A stretch of 64,000 nucleotides of DNA, taken from the NCBI GenBank assembly GCA_038745855.1, contig JBCDLC010000002.1:79900-143899 (forward strand), written 5' to 3'. This DNA comes from UBA5336 sp038745855. GTDB lineage: Bacteria; Pseudomonadota; Alphaproteobacteria; Caulobacterales; Hyphomonadaceae. The notes beneath the pieces are model-generated. The model made no database searches, was not told where the DNA came from, and was given only the letters and a program-made list of their open reading frames with translations. Of the stretch, positions 26,164 to 35,154 are shown in pieces; position 1 is the stretch's first letter, and each line of letters begins with the position of its first letter. A program made the position numbers and the translations under genes.

Positions 26164-26397
26164 ATGTCACGATCCTCGAAGAAATCCGCCCGCAGCAATG
26201 AGCTGCCAGAGCTTTTGTCTGCTGCCGAAGCCGCAGAATTCCTGAACCTGTCGCCCATCACCCTGTCGCATTATCGCTGTCAGGGACGCGGCCCGATCTA
26301 CCGCAAGCATGGCTGGCGCATCTACTACGCCAAGCCCGATCTTATCGACTGGTCCAATGGGCAGCGCTGGTCCTCCACCGGCGACCCGATCCGCTGA
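26164..26397 (+). CDS. Excisionase/AlpA-like helix-turn-helix protein
   Basis: A 77-residue DNA-binding protein: LLSAAEAAEFLNLSPITLSHYRCQGRGPIYRKHGWRIYYAKPDLIDWSN. This is the MerR-like HTH_17 fold of excisionases and AlpA regulators. It could help excise the element or regulate the transfer genes that follow four bases after its stop codon. An AAGGAG box lies upstream (26150-26155). Confidence 0.85.
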   Translation: MSRSSKKSARSNELPELLSAAEAAEFLNLSPITLSHYRCQGRGPIYRKHGWRIYYAKPDLIDWSNGQRWSSTGDPIR

Positions 26398-26401
26398 TCC
26401 C

Positions 26402-26896
26402 ATGCGCTATCTCATTGTAATACTGACCCTGGTTGGCCTTGGATTGATGGTGCTTGCCGTCTTCTTTAACCCCCAGGATCGGCTGATCTGGAACCGGACA
26501 GCGAGTGCGCCAACAGGGCTCTACTGGCTGAACGACGACCCATTCACCCCTGGCCGATGGGTCGTCGTCTCAGCGAGTAGCGATGATGCGCGGTGGGCTC
26601 AGAGCCACGGATTTGTCGGGAAGGATTGGCCACTTCTGAAGCAGATTGTGGCGGTGTCTGGCGATGAAATCTGCAGGCTTGATGGCGTGGTTTCGGTCAA
26701 TGGACAGACGGTTGGCAAGGCAAAAGACATCGGCTCACAAGGCCGATCGCTGCCGGTCTGGACGGGGTGTCAGGTTCTGACTGAGGCCGAAGTCTTGCTG
26801 ATGAATTCCCATCCTGAGTCTTTGGATGGGCGCTATTTTGGAGCGACGGATATCAGTGATCTTGATGGCGTCGCCGCGCTGATCTGGGAATTCTGA
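26402..26896 (+). CDS. traF: TraF-like S26 signal peptidase
   Basis: A 164-residue membrane-anchored serine peptidase. One N-terminal membrane segment (YLIVILTLVGLGLMVLAVFF) is followed by the catalytic region: Ser in NRTASAPTGLYWLND and Lys in PLLKQIVAVSGDEIC, the S26 Ser-Lys pair. The conserved SHPESLDGRYFG follows near the end. TraF-type peptidases cyclise or process conjugative pilin (TrbC). No trbC gene is present in this element, so its substrate may be missing. It starts four bases after the excisionase-like gene. Confidence 0.88.
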   Translation: MRYLIVILTLVGLGLMVLAVFFNPQDRLIWNRTASAPTGLYWLNDDPFTPGRWVVVSASSDDARWAQSHGFVGKDWPLLKQIVAVSGDEICRLDGVVSVNGQTVGKAKDIGSQGRSLPVWTGCQVLTEAEVLLMNSHPESLDGRYFGATDISDLDGVAALIWEF

Positions 26897-27130
26897 ACAT
26901 GTGGGTGGTGGCAAATGGCGGCATAGCGCGGCACGTGGCGGCGAAAGGCGGCATGGGATTAGACAGCGAACCCGTCAGGGCAAGATTGAAGCTCATGCAC
27001 CAAGAGGCGCATAAGTCATTGTCTGCACATCTCTTTTTTGGCGTCTCATGCCGGAAAATGTGGCACCAGATTTCCATGGGTTTTGTTGAATTCATTGAGA
27101 TTTTTTGGCGCCTTGGGCTGAAGACGTGCC

Positions 27131-29065
27131 ATGGTCGATGATACGGACTTCACGCCCCGTCTCGGCAAGCTCCGCGATGTCGGCGTGGGGTCTTCCAAAC
27201 GGTTTCGCACGCGGGTGCTTAAGGCAGCGAAGGGGCTGCACCGGCAGGCGACGCGGCCTGCCTTCACCGGGGCACGTATCGGGCGCGGCAGCGCGGCAGG
27301 CATTCATGCGCTCTCTCGTGCCGGTCGTATGGGCCGCCTTCGAATGCGGCGGGTCGTTGTGAAAGTGCATATTGCACGCGCCGGAGGCGGTATCGGTGTA
27401 CGCGCCTATGGCCGCCATCTCGATTACATCCAGCGCGACGGCGTCGACCGTGAGGGCCGCGGCGGTAAGTTCTATGGCCGTGAGGGCGAAACCGTGGACG
27501 GTCGCGCCTTCCTCGAACGCAGCCGGGATGATCGTCACCAGTTCCGCATTATTGTCTCGCCGGAGGATGCAAATGAGATCGGTGATCTCAAAGCTTCGAC
27601 GCGTCGCCTCATGGGCGAGATGGAGCGCGACCTCGGCACACGCCTCGACTGGGTCGCCGTCGATCACCATAATACCGGCCATCCTCACACGCATATTGTC
27701 ATTCGCGGCAGGGACGGTTTGGGACAAGACCTTGTCATAGCTCGGGACTATCTGATGAAGGGCTTGCGCGCGCGGGCCGAGGAAGGCCTCACCCGGGAAC
27801 TTGGGCCGCGCCGGGATATCGAGATCGCAAAGGCGCGCCAGCGCGAGGTCAGCATGGACCGGCTGACCGGGCTCGACCGGGAACTCGCCGGGCTGGCGGT
27901 TGACGGCCGCGTTGAGCTCGCCGCAGCCTCGGGAACGGGACAGAGGTTTTCACGGGTGCTGCTGCGCCAGAGGCTGTCGCATCTGGAAGGGTTACAACTG
28001 GCCGCTCAGACAGGTCCGGATGTCTGGCAACTCAAAGCCGACTGGCAGCGGGCGCTGAGCGCCATGGGTCGGCGCGGCGATATCATCCGCGCGCTGGCCG
28101 CAGGGATCGCACAGGGCGAGCAACTTGCAAAGGTACGGTTCTTTGATGAGCGCCTCGCCGACGCGCCCCCGCTTCGGGGCACTGTTATCCGCAGCGGCCC
28201 GGAAGATGAACTGACCGACAAGCGCTTCCTGCTCGTGCAGGACTTTGAAGGTACGCCTTGGCATGTCCCGGCAGGCGATGATCCCGCCCCTCCCAATGGC
28301 GCAGTGGTTGAGGTCGCGCGCAGGTCTGTGGTTCCGCGCCGCGCTGACAGGGTGATTGCCGGGATCGCGGAACGAAATGGCGGGGTCTATTCTGAGGCCC
28401 TGCATGCAGCCACTGATCCTTCCGCTTCGAGCGCCTACCGGCTTGCTCATAAGCGCAGGCTCGAAGCGCTCCGTCGCGCCGGGATTGTGAGCCGCAGCGA
28501 AGATGGCGTCTGGCAGATTGGTGAGCGCTATTTGGAACAGGCGGCGGACCACGAGGCAGCGCAGGGCGGCGGTGTCAGGGTTCGCGTGCGCTCGTGGATG
28601 GCAATGGAGACACAGGTCGAAGCGCGCGCCGACACCTGGCTCGACCAGATTGATGACAAGGACATTGGCCACGGCGAAAAGCGTCTGCATGAGGCGCGCC
28701 GCGCGCGGCTCGGCTTTCTGCGCCGGGAGGGCTTGCTGGAGGATGGTCAGGACCGGCTCAGCGAAAAGGCGCGCCAGCGGTTACGGCTGGAGGAACTAAG
28801 ACGCGCTGGCGAGGGCGAAACCAGCCGGACAGGTCGGACCCACACAGAGCTGAGCGAAGGCGGGCGGTTCGAGGGTGTCTTTGAGCGAACGACAGATCTC
28901 GCCCAGGGGCGCATGGCGATCATCGGACAGGAGAAGGCCTTCGCGATGATCCCCTGGCGGCCGGACCTTGAACGCCAACGTGGACGATCGCTGGTCATCG
29001 AGATGCGAGCGAAAGGGATCGGCTGGACGATTGGAGGCGGCAGGCGTCGCGGCCTGTCGCGGTGA
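27131..29065 (+). CDS. traI: Conjugative relaxase, DUF3363 / VirD2-like
   Basis: A 644-residue relaxase that nicks the origin of transfer. The N-terminal nuclease is clear: DFTPRLGKLRDVG.., VVVKVHIARAGGGIGVRAYGRHLDYIQRDGVDREG, FLERSRDDRHQFRIIVSPEDA, and the metal-binding histidines in DWVAVDHHNTGHPHTHIVIRG (His180, 184, 186, 188). A Tyr in the HLDYIQRDG region (Y99) or FYG (Y115) is the likely nucleophile. The rest is the DUF3363 domain, ending in WRPDLERQRGRSLVIEMRAKGIGWTIGGG. It is complete. The 233 bases before the ATG hold no convincing gene and are a candidate for oriT. Confidence 0.93.
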   Translation: MVDDTDFTPRLGKLRDVGVGSSKRFRTRVLKAAKGLHRQATRPAFTGARIGRGSAAGIHALSRAGRMGRLRMRRVVVKVHIARAGGGIGVRAYGRHLDYIQRDGVDREGRGGKFYGREGETVDGRAFLERSRDDRHQFRIIVSPEDANEIGDLKASTRRLMGEMERDLGTRLDWVAVDHHNTGHPHTHIVIRGRDGLGQDLVIARDYLMKGLRARAEEGLTRELGPRRDIEIAKARQREVSMDRLTGLDRELAGLAVDGRVELAAASGTGQRFSRVLLRQRLSHLEGLQLAAQTGPDVWQLKADWQRALSAMGRRGDIIRALAAGIAQGEQLAKVRFFDERLADAPPLRGTVIRSGPEDELTDKRFLLVQDFEGTPWHVPAGDDPAPPNGAVVEVARRSVVPRRADRVIAGIAERNGGVYSEALHAATDPSASSAYRLAHKRRLEALRRAGIVSRSEDGVWQIGERYLEQAADHEAAQGGGVRVRVRSWMAMETQVEARADTWLDQIDDKDIGHGEKRLHEARRARLGFLRREGLLEDGQDRLSEKARQRLRLEELRRAGEGETSRTGRTHTELSEGGRFEGVFERTTDLAQGRMAIIGQEKAFAMIPWRPDLERQRGRSLVIEMRAKGIGWTIGGGRRRGLSR

Positions 29066-29158
29066 CCCTGAGAGGAGGTTCATTGGTGTCGAACAGCCGC
29101 CTCGCTGTGTCCTGCAGTCGGCAGTGGCTTTGACCGCGCCTCTCATCAATGCTGCGGA

Positions 29159-29680
29159 TCAATCAGATTTGGGGAAGCCGTAGAGCTCGAGACTGTGATG
29201 TTCGAGATTGTAGCCGAGCCGTTCAGCGATGCGGGCCTTGAGGGCTTCGAGCTCAGGGTCCTGGAATTCGATCACCTTGCCGGTCCTGATGTCGAGGAGA
29301 TGGTCGTGATGGCTGGCCCGTTTGACCTCATATCGCGCGCGGCCGTCGCCGAAGTCATGGCGCTGGATCAGGCCGATATCATCGAGGGCGCTCAGCGTGC
29401 GGTAGACCGATGCCATGGACAGCTGCGGATCATGACGGCGCGCCCGCTTCCACAGCTGGTCGGCGTCCGGATGATCGCGGGATTTTTCCAGCACCGCGCA
29501 GATCACCTCGCGTTGCGGCGTGACCTTGGCGCCCGTGGATGCGACGCGGTCGATGAGGCGATCTCTAGCGATTGGCGGCTCCCACTGTCGGAGCTGTTGA
29601 CGCGTATGGGTTCCAGTCCGTCTGGCACCGCTTAGGGCGCTTTGAAAGCGGGGCGTGTCCTTGGGGACCCAATACCGCAC
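29159..29680 (-). CDS. fur: Fur-family ferric uptake regulator
   Basis: Fur-type repressor: DRLIDRVASTGAKVTPQREVICAVLEKSRDHPDADQLWKRAR, then SMASVYRTLSALDDIGLIQRHDFGDGRARYEV and SHHDHLLDIRTGKVIEFQDPELEALKARIAERLGYNLEHHSLELYGF. The HHDH metal site is present; the CxxC zinc pairs are absent, as in several alphaproteobacterial Fur proteins. The reading frame starts at a GTG with about 35 extra residues unlike Fur and there is no internal Met, so the start is unsure. It opens the iron cargo and is divergent from fecI, whose promoter carries a Fur-like box. Confidence 0.85.
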   Translation of the reverse strand: MRYWVPKDTPRFQSALSGARRTGTHTRQQLRQWEPPIARDRLIDRVASTGAKVTPQREVICAVLEKSRDHPDADQLWKRARRHDPQLSMASVYRTLSALDDIGLIQRHDFGDGRARYEVKRASHHDHLLDIRTGKVIEFQDPELEALKARIAERLGYNLEHHSLELYGFPKSD

Positions 29681-29926
29681 GCGCGGATGATCCCGGTGTA
29701 AACATGGTCCTCGGAGCGGCTATCTGCATTTTGACGATCCCCGAATTGAAACGGCTTCCGTTCCGCCTGCGACCACTGGCGTGCGATAAGGCGGGCCTCG
29801 CTGTTTTCTGACTGTCCTATAGTCAAGACACCTGAGGGACGGATATCGCACCCTGTTCGTTTCAAGAATTTTCCGAAGTCTTCCGTGCCAGCGCGCGGAG
29901 CGGGCTTGAAAAAGCAGCGATTTCGC

Positions 29927-29954
29927 TTGTGCAAAACGCATTGGGGACTATGCT
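29927..29954 (+). promoter_or_regulatory. Candidate fecI promoter
   Basis: -35 TTGTGC (29927-29932), 16-base spacer, -10 TATGCT (29949-29954). The -10 box overlaps the Fur-like operator that begins at 29951, consistent with iron repression. Confidence 0.5.
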
Positions 29955-29972
29955 AATTGATAATCATTCGCA
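29951..29972. promoter_or_regulatory. Fur-box-like operator of the iron cargo
   Basis: TGCTAAT-N8-ATTCGCA, an inverted repeat of the form TGCNAAT-N8-ATTNGCA, with GATAATCATT inside as in the classic Fur consensus. It overlaps the -10 box of the fecI promoter and lies between fur and fecI. Confidence 0.75.
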
Positions 29973-30099
29973 GCAGTCGGCGTCGCCGGCAGTCATGAGG
30001 GTCCGGGCGTGTTGAGCACTGGTAACAGAGTATATCTTGCCGGACGCCAGTGGGGCCGTGTTGCAAACGGTGCGGGCGGTCCGGCATGAAGCGCGCGTG

Positions 30100-30714
30100 A
30101 TGGAAGACAGTTTTCGAAACACAGGTGCCGATTACACTTGGTCCAGAGGCGCTGACGGCGATGGGTCCGAGCGCGCCAGTGCGGCGCCGGAGCGCCCGGC
30201 TGATGCGCTTGCAGTGCTCTATCAGGACTATGCGGGCCAGCTTTCGGCGTCTTTAAGGAAAATGTATGGCGACGGCCCGCCGGACCCGGACGACGTCTCG
30301 CAGCAGGCGTTTCAGAAGCTCATGGAGCGCGGCGATCTCGGCTCCATCGACAATTTGAAGGCGTTTGTCTGGCGCACGGCGCGCAACATCGTGCTTGGAG
30401 CCAAGCGGTCACAGACCGTGCGCTCGCGTTACGATTTCGAAGTCGAGCAGATTTATTTCCCGCTCAGGGATGACGAATCCACCCCTGAACGCATCATACT
30501 TGTAGGAGAACAGTTGAAACTTATCAGTGAGGTCCTGCAGAAAATGCCAGCGAAACGCCGACGCGCCATCATCCTGCACCGGGTAGAAGGGCTCTCGGTG
30601 ACCGAGGTCGGCCGTCGGCTCGGCATCAGCCGCCAGAACGCTTCCAGGCATCTCGCCAAGGGCATTGCAGATCTCAACATCGCCTTTCTCAGCGACGAAG
30701 ACAGTTCCGAATAA
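30100..30714 (+). CDS. ECF sigma factor, FecI-like
   Basis: A 204-residue (225 with the TTG start at 30037) sigma-70 ECF protein. Region 2 is LAVLYQDYAGQLSASLRKMYGDGPPDPDDVSQQAFQKLMER and region 4 is EVLQKMPAKRRRAIILHRVEGLSVTEVGRRLGISRQNASRHLAKGIADL. FecI-type factors turn on a TonB receptor when the cell-surface signal passes through FecR. The TAATG overlap with fecR at 30712-30716 shows coupling. The N-terminal 30 residues are not conserved. Start is uncertain: neither candidate has a good ribosome-binding site. Confidence 0.88.
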   Translation: MEDSFRNTGADYTWSRGADGDGSERASAAPERPADALAVLYQDYAGQLSASLRKMYGDGPPDPDDVSQQAFQKLMERGDLGSIDNLKAFVWRTARNIVLGAKRSQTVRSRYDFEVEQIYFPLRDDESTPERIILVGEQLKLISEVLQKMPAKRRRAIILHRVEGLSVTEVGRRLGISRQNASRHLAKGIADLNIAFLSDEDSSE

Positions 30715-31787
30715 TGACACCTGTTGAGCCTCAAACGCGCGCGGAAATTCTTCGCAAGGCCCATGACTGGCGCATGCTCATGGAAGGGCCTGATGCGACC
30801 GACACCGATCGCGAGGCGTTCGATGCCTGGCTTGCTGCTGATTCTCGCCATGGCGACATGTACGACTTCGCGGTGACCTTCTTTCACGCTTTAGGCGCGC
30901 TGGACCAAGGCGATCTGGAGAAGGGTGTGTTGCGCCGAACGCCCGCTGAACACGTCTTCGCTATCCGTTCACGCATCACCGCGCTTTTCGCCCGCACCGG
31001 CTTCCAGATCGGCGCAGCAGGCACCGCGCTCGCGTCGCTCGCCCTAGCCGTGGTTTTGGTCACTGGTCCTGCCGAGGCACCTCCCGTTCCGGCCGAACAG
31101 GTGATTGTCGCAAACTATGAGACAGGGATCGGCGAAACCCGCGCTGTCACACTGGAGGATGGAACGGTCATCACACTGGGAGCAGCGAGCGTGCTGGAAA
31201 CGGCCTATTCGGATCGCGAGCGTCAGGCGATCCTCGTCACAGGTTCGGCTTTCTTCGAGGTTGCGACGGCCCCGGACCGGCCATTCGTGGTTGAAGCAGG
31301 CGATCTTGAAGCGCGGGTTCTAGGAACCGCATTTGACGTGAACCGCAGCACTGAAAACGTGCGCGTTGCGGTCGCCGAGGGCGAGGTCGAGGTCAGCTAT
31401 CCCTATATGCTGAACGAGCAGCCGACCCGTCTGGTGACACGGCGAAGCCTGACCGCAGGCCAGCAAACCATGGCCTCCAGGGCGGACGGGCTTGCCGCCG
31501 CCACGACGGTCAACCTGTCGACCATCGGGGCCTGGCGTCAGGACAAGTTGTTCTACAACGGCGCTCCCCTGTCCGAGCTGGTCGCTGACGCCAATCGCTA
31601 TTCGGACGCCCGCGTGGTCATCGAGGGCGACGTTGAGACCATCGCCAACTATCCGGTGCGCGGCTCGTTCAACGCCCGCGACATTGATGGCATGCTCTCG
31701 ACCCTCGCCGATATCTATCCGGTCGAGATTGACCGCAGTGAGCCCGGTCTTGTTCGCATACGCGCACGGCCAACGAGCGCGCGCTGA
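30714..31787 (+). CDS. FecR-family anti-sigma / signal-transducing protein
   Basis: A 357-residue inner-membrane protein. It has the DUF4880 N-terminal domain (AEILRKAHDWRMLMEGPDATDTDREAFDAWLAADSRHGDMYD) that holds the sigma factor, one membrane segment near 100-120 (AAGTALASLALAVVLVTG), then the periplasmic FecR domain: YETGIGETRAVTLEDGTVITLGAASVLETAY, GSAFFEVATAPDRPFVVEAGDLEARVLGTAFDV. The C-terminal STN-like region (LSELVADANRYSDARVVIEGDVE) contacts the receptor signalling domain. It is intact although its receptor has a premature stop. Confidence 0.93.
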   Translation: MTPVEPQTRAEILRKAHDWRMLMEGPDATDTDREAFDAWLAADSRHGDMYDFAVTFFHALGALDQGDLEKGVLRRTPAEHVFAIRSRITALFARTGFQIGAAGTALASLALAVVLVTGPAEAPPVPAEQVIVANYETGIGETRAVTLEDGTVITLGAASVLETAYSDRERQAILVTGSAFFEVATAPDRPFVVEAGDLEARVLGTAFDVNRSTENVRVAVAEGEVEVSYPYMLNEQPTRLVTRRSLTAGQQTMASRADGLAAATTVNLSTIGAWRQDKLFYNGAPLSELVADANRYSDARVVIEGDVETIANYPVRGSFNARDIDGMLSTLADIYPVEIDRSEPGLVRIRARPTSAR

Positions 31788-31912
31788 GGCGCTTCGAATT
31801 TTTTCTTAACTTTTTTGCGGATGGGGGTGCGCTTTGGCGACCTCAGGCATCTTAACCATGTAAGCGAATGATGGGCATTCGCGTTTGCAATAGAATCCAA
31901 GAGGGGATCGTC

Positions 31913-34348
31913 ATGGACAACCACCAAACCCGTAATTTCAAGAAATCTCTACTCGCCTGTATGGCCTCGTCGCTGGCCATCATGGCCGCCGCGCCCATGG
32001 CTGTGGCGCAGGACGCAGGCGCCGAAACCGCTGCCCAGTCCTTCAACCTGCCGGCCGGACCGCTCGGCGACGCCTTTTTCGCGATCACGACCGAGTTCGA
32101 CGTCAACATCATCGCCGATGAGCGGCTTGTTCAAGGCAAGACAGCCCCCGCTGTGTCCGGCGTGATGAGCGCTGAATAAGCAATCGATCGCGTACTCGCG
32201 GGGTCGGGCCTTGATGCGCGAGAAGCAAATGCTGGAAGTTACGTGATTGCAGCAAAGACCGTTCGCGCCTCGGGTTCTACGCTTGTTTCGGGGACTCTTT
32301 CGGGAGACGATGAAACCGATAGCGTCTCAACATTGGACACGATCGTAGTGGTTGGCAACCTAACAAATTCAACGGTGTCAAACAGCACATCTATAGGCAC
32401 GTTGGGCGTGCGAGATATTATCGATACGCCATTTTCAGTTAATTCCTACACCGAGCAACTTATAAGCAATACTAACGCTCGGAACCTTACCCAAATTGTC
32501 GCCCGAGATCCTTCCATCAGCTCAAACGTAAACGGAGCAGGTTTTAGAGACTCGTTCTCTATCCGTGGATTATCAGTTGACCGCTTCGCCATACTCTATG
32601 ACGGTATTCCGGGAATGACGGGCTCGGATGGCTATTATCGAACCAATAATCTATCGAGCGTGGAAGTATTCCGAGGAATTAATGCCTTTAACCAAGGTGC
32701 CGCCACGGCGATTTTTGGCGGCGTCGGGGGAACGATTAATTTGGTTCCTAAAAGACCCTCAGATCAACCAGTGAACAATATCTTTGCGGGGTATGAGTCC
32801 GACGGTAGTGCTTTTTACGGGGGAGACCTTTCAAGACGCTCTGGGGAGGGCGATCAGTTTGGTTTACGGATAAATGCATTCACTCAGCGTAACGCTGGAA
32901 ACATAGAAAATTTCCAGCGCGACCAAGAAAATTATTCACTGTTTTTGGATTGGAAGCCAACCGATACTTTTGTGCTGGAAGGGGAGATTTCTCGCTTTAT
33001 AGATACTAGTAGAGGATATCGTGACGATATCTTTTTAAACCCTGGCGTTTCAATCCCGAATGTGCCGGACACAAGCACAAGTTACTCCCAACCCTGGGCA
33101 TTTATCGACCAATCTGGCATTCGATACTTCGGTCGTGCCACTTGGGAATTCCACAAGAACTGGCAAATCACCGCTGGCGCAGGCGGGGTTCGAGGCGATG
33201 ACGACAATGGTTTTTACTCGGTATTTGGCAGGGTACAAAGTGAAGAAGGCGATGTAGAGTTTACAGGCCGACGGTCTTTCAGGCCGGATAACAGCACTCT
33301 TGGTTCAACCGTTAAGCTCGATGGTTCGTTCCAAACGGGTCTCATCGATAATAGGATTTCGTTGTCCGGGACTTTCTCTGAGTGGAACTTCTTTGGTCTG
33401 TCCCGATCAGCGATTCGATCAGAAACGACTAATATTTTCGATCCAGTATATGTGCCGCTCGTGCCGTTCGGCGACGAAGAGTCTGAAGAAATAATCTTAC
33501 AGCAAGTTTACACCTTTGGCGGCAATTATGAAGCGTCGATTTTAGACGGTCGCGTCTCGCTGATTACTGGGTTGCGCTGGGTTGATATCATACAGGAGGC
33601 TACATTCCTCCCAGTCGATTACGACGAAGAAGATGTTACGTTGATGGGTGCACTCTACGCAAAACCAACCGAGAAATCGACGGTTTACGTTAGCTACACT
33701 GAAGGGTTGGAGGGAGGGCAAGTTGCCCCTCTTAGCGCAATCAACGCCAATGAACCACTTCCACCAACCACTGCCACGCAGATAGAGCTCGGAGGGAAGC
33801 TCGAGATCGGGTCCGCAATTGCGAGCGTTGCATACTTCCAAATTGATCGAGCGCAAACTGGCATCGATCAAAACAATGTATTCGGTGAATTGGGCGGACA
33901 AGACTTTAAGGGTGTCGAAGCTCGTCTTGAAGGACGTGTGACTGAAAATCTCGATGTGATAGGAGGATTGACGTTCTTCGATGTCGAAATCGATAGCACT
34001 GATGCTGCCATTGATGGAAATCGAACACCCGGAGTGCCTGAGTTCGCAGGCTCGATCTATGCAGAATATCGACTACCATTCAATCCCGCACTTACACTCA
34101 CAGGCGGCGTGACATATGAAGGTGCGCAGTTTATCGACGTGACAAATCTTTCAAACCGAGAGGCGGACTCATGGATTTCGGCCGATGTCGGATTACGATA
34201 CGATTTTGAAGTTTCAGACGTTCCTGCGACGGCTCAGGTATTTGTTAGTAATGTGAGTAATGAGGAATATTGGTCGGTCCAAGAATTTGGCGGCCTGCAG
34301 TTATCATTGCCTCGACAAATTGGGGTCTCTTTAAACGTCGATTTTTAA
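31913..34348 (+). pseudogene. TonB-dependent siderophore receptor with STN domain, interrupted by in-frame TAA
   Basis: From the ATG at 31913 (GAGGGG box upstream) the frame encodes a signal peptide (LACMASSLAIMAAAPMAVAQ) and an STN signalling domain (SFNLPAGPLGDAFFAITTEFDVNII). It then meets TAA at 32177-32179 after MSAE. The same frame continues without shift through the rest of STN (AIDRVLAGSGLDAR), a TonB box (LDTIVVVG), the plug and the barrel to 34348, ending in NVDF. Total would be 811 codons. The GTG at 32243 is not a sensible start because no signal peptide follows. The barrel section is much more AT-rich than the fecIR genes. Confidence 0.9.
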
Positions 34349-34357
34349 GTCAAGTAA

Positions 34358-34405
34358 GTTGCAGGCTGGCTCCAACGTCCTATTGTTTGGTGGCCAGCCT
34401 GCAAC
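34358..34405. terminator. Large inverted repeat after the receptor gene
   Basis: GTTGCAGGCTGGC (34358-34370) and GCCAGCCTGCAAC (34393-34405), a perfect 13-bp stem starting nine bases after the receptor stop. No T-run follows, so termination is unsure. Confidence 0.5.
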
Positions 34406-34817
34406 ATTATAGATCAATATTGGGACATCGTAAGTCCACGAATTCCGTTCGGACTTGGGGAGGTTTAATCGTTTTAGTGGTGCTGTGTGGTCTCGATCTT
34501 TGCGAAAAGACTTCAATCCCGGTTCGTGCTGAGTGACGAACATAGCACTCACAACGTGCAATTGATGCGTCTACCGGCGGCTTATGTCACATTGGAAAGC
34601 GTTGTCATGACTCAATATCGTCGAGGTCAGCTACGAGGTAACGGTGGTATACGTCGAGGCGCAGATCGCACCCCGAATGAAAGCAGCGGAAAATGAATAG
34701 GAGAAACGTGTTTTTGGGAATGCCAATAGGCAGATAGTTAGACTGGCGAGCATGTCTCTTGAAACTTAGGGCATTCGCAGTTCCTCCCACCGATTACTGC
34801 TAGTATTTGAGGATTTG
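34406..34817. other. Intergenic region after the receptor gene
   Basis: About 410 bases. I see no intact gene. Base composition is AT-rich like the receptor body and changes to GC-rich near 34860, so the segment probably arrived with the receptor. Confidence 0.4.
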
Positions 34818-35150
34818 ATGATAGCGAGCTCGAAAAGCCAATGCTGGGTAGAACCTAACGAAAAATGGCGCTCGATCCTGTCGCGCACCCACCGCACGCT
34901 GCTGGCTCTTGTGGGGAGCTATTTTCTCGCAAACGGGTTCATAGCGCAGGCGAGCGCAGGCCTTCCGCATCTCGGCATGGCCCGGGCAGAAGCGGTCTAT
35001 TTCGGCGTTTTTGTTGGGCTGTGCCTCTTTGTTGCTGCGGCGATATGAATTGCGGCCACGCGATACCTTGCCCGCATGACCGGAGCAATTATCGTCCTGT
35101 CGGTCGCGACGCACATCCTCGCCCCGCTGATGGCCCTTCGTGGAGTTTAA
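34818..35150 (+). pseudogene. DUF3649-like membrane protein, interrupted by in-frame TGA
   Basis: The frame starts at the ATG at 34818 (GAGG box) and encodes KWRSILSRTHRTLLALVGSYFLANGFIAQA and a second membrane helix AVYFGVFVGLCLFVAAAI. It hits TGA at 35046-35048, then continues in the same frame IAATRYLARMTGAIIVLSVATHILAPLMALRGV to TAA at 35148, four bases before the PepSY gene. Small membrane proteins of this layout (DUF3649 type) sit in operons with PepSY and DUF3325 proteins near siderophore receptors. TGG or CGA to TGA would be a single change. Confidence 0.75.
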
Positions 35151-35154
35151 TCCC

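Noticed and set aside
26899..27141. An 80-codon frame between traF and the relaxase gene
   Set aside because: No recognisable features, and it ends inside the relaxase start region. Treated as non-coding, possibly oriT-containing.
32243..34348. The second part of the interrupted TonB receptor as a separate gene with GTG start
   Set aside because: No signal peptide and no ribosome-binding site follow; the preceding codons continue the STN domain in the same frame.
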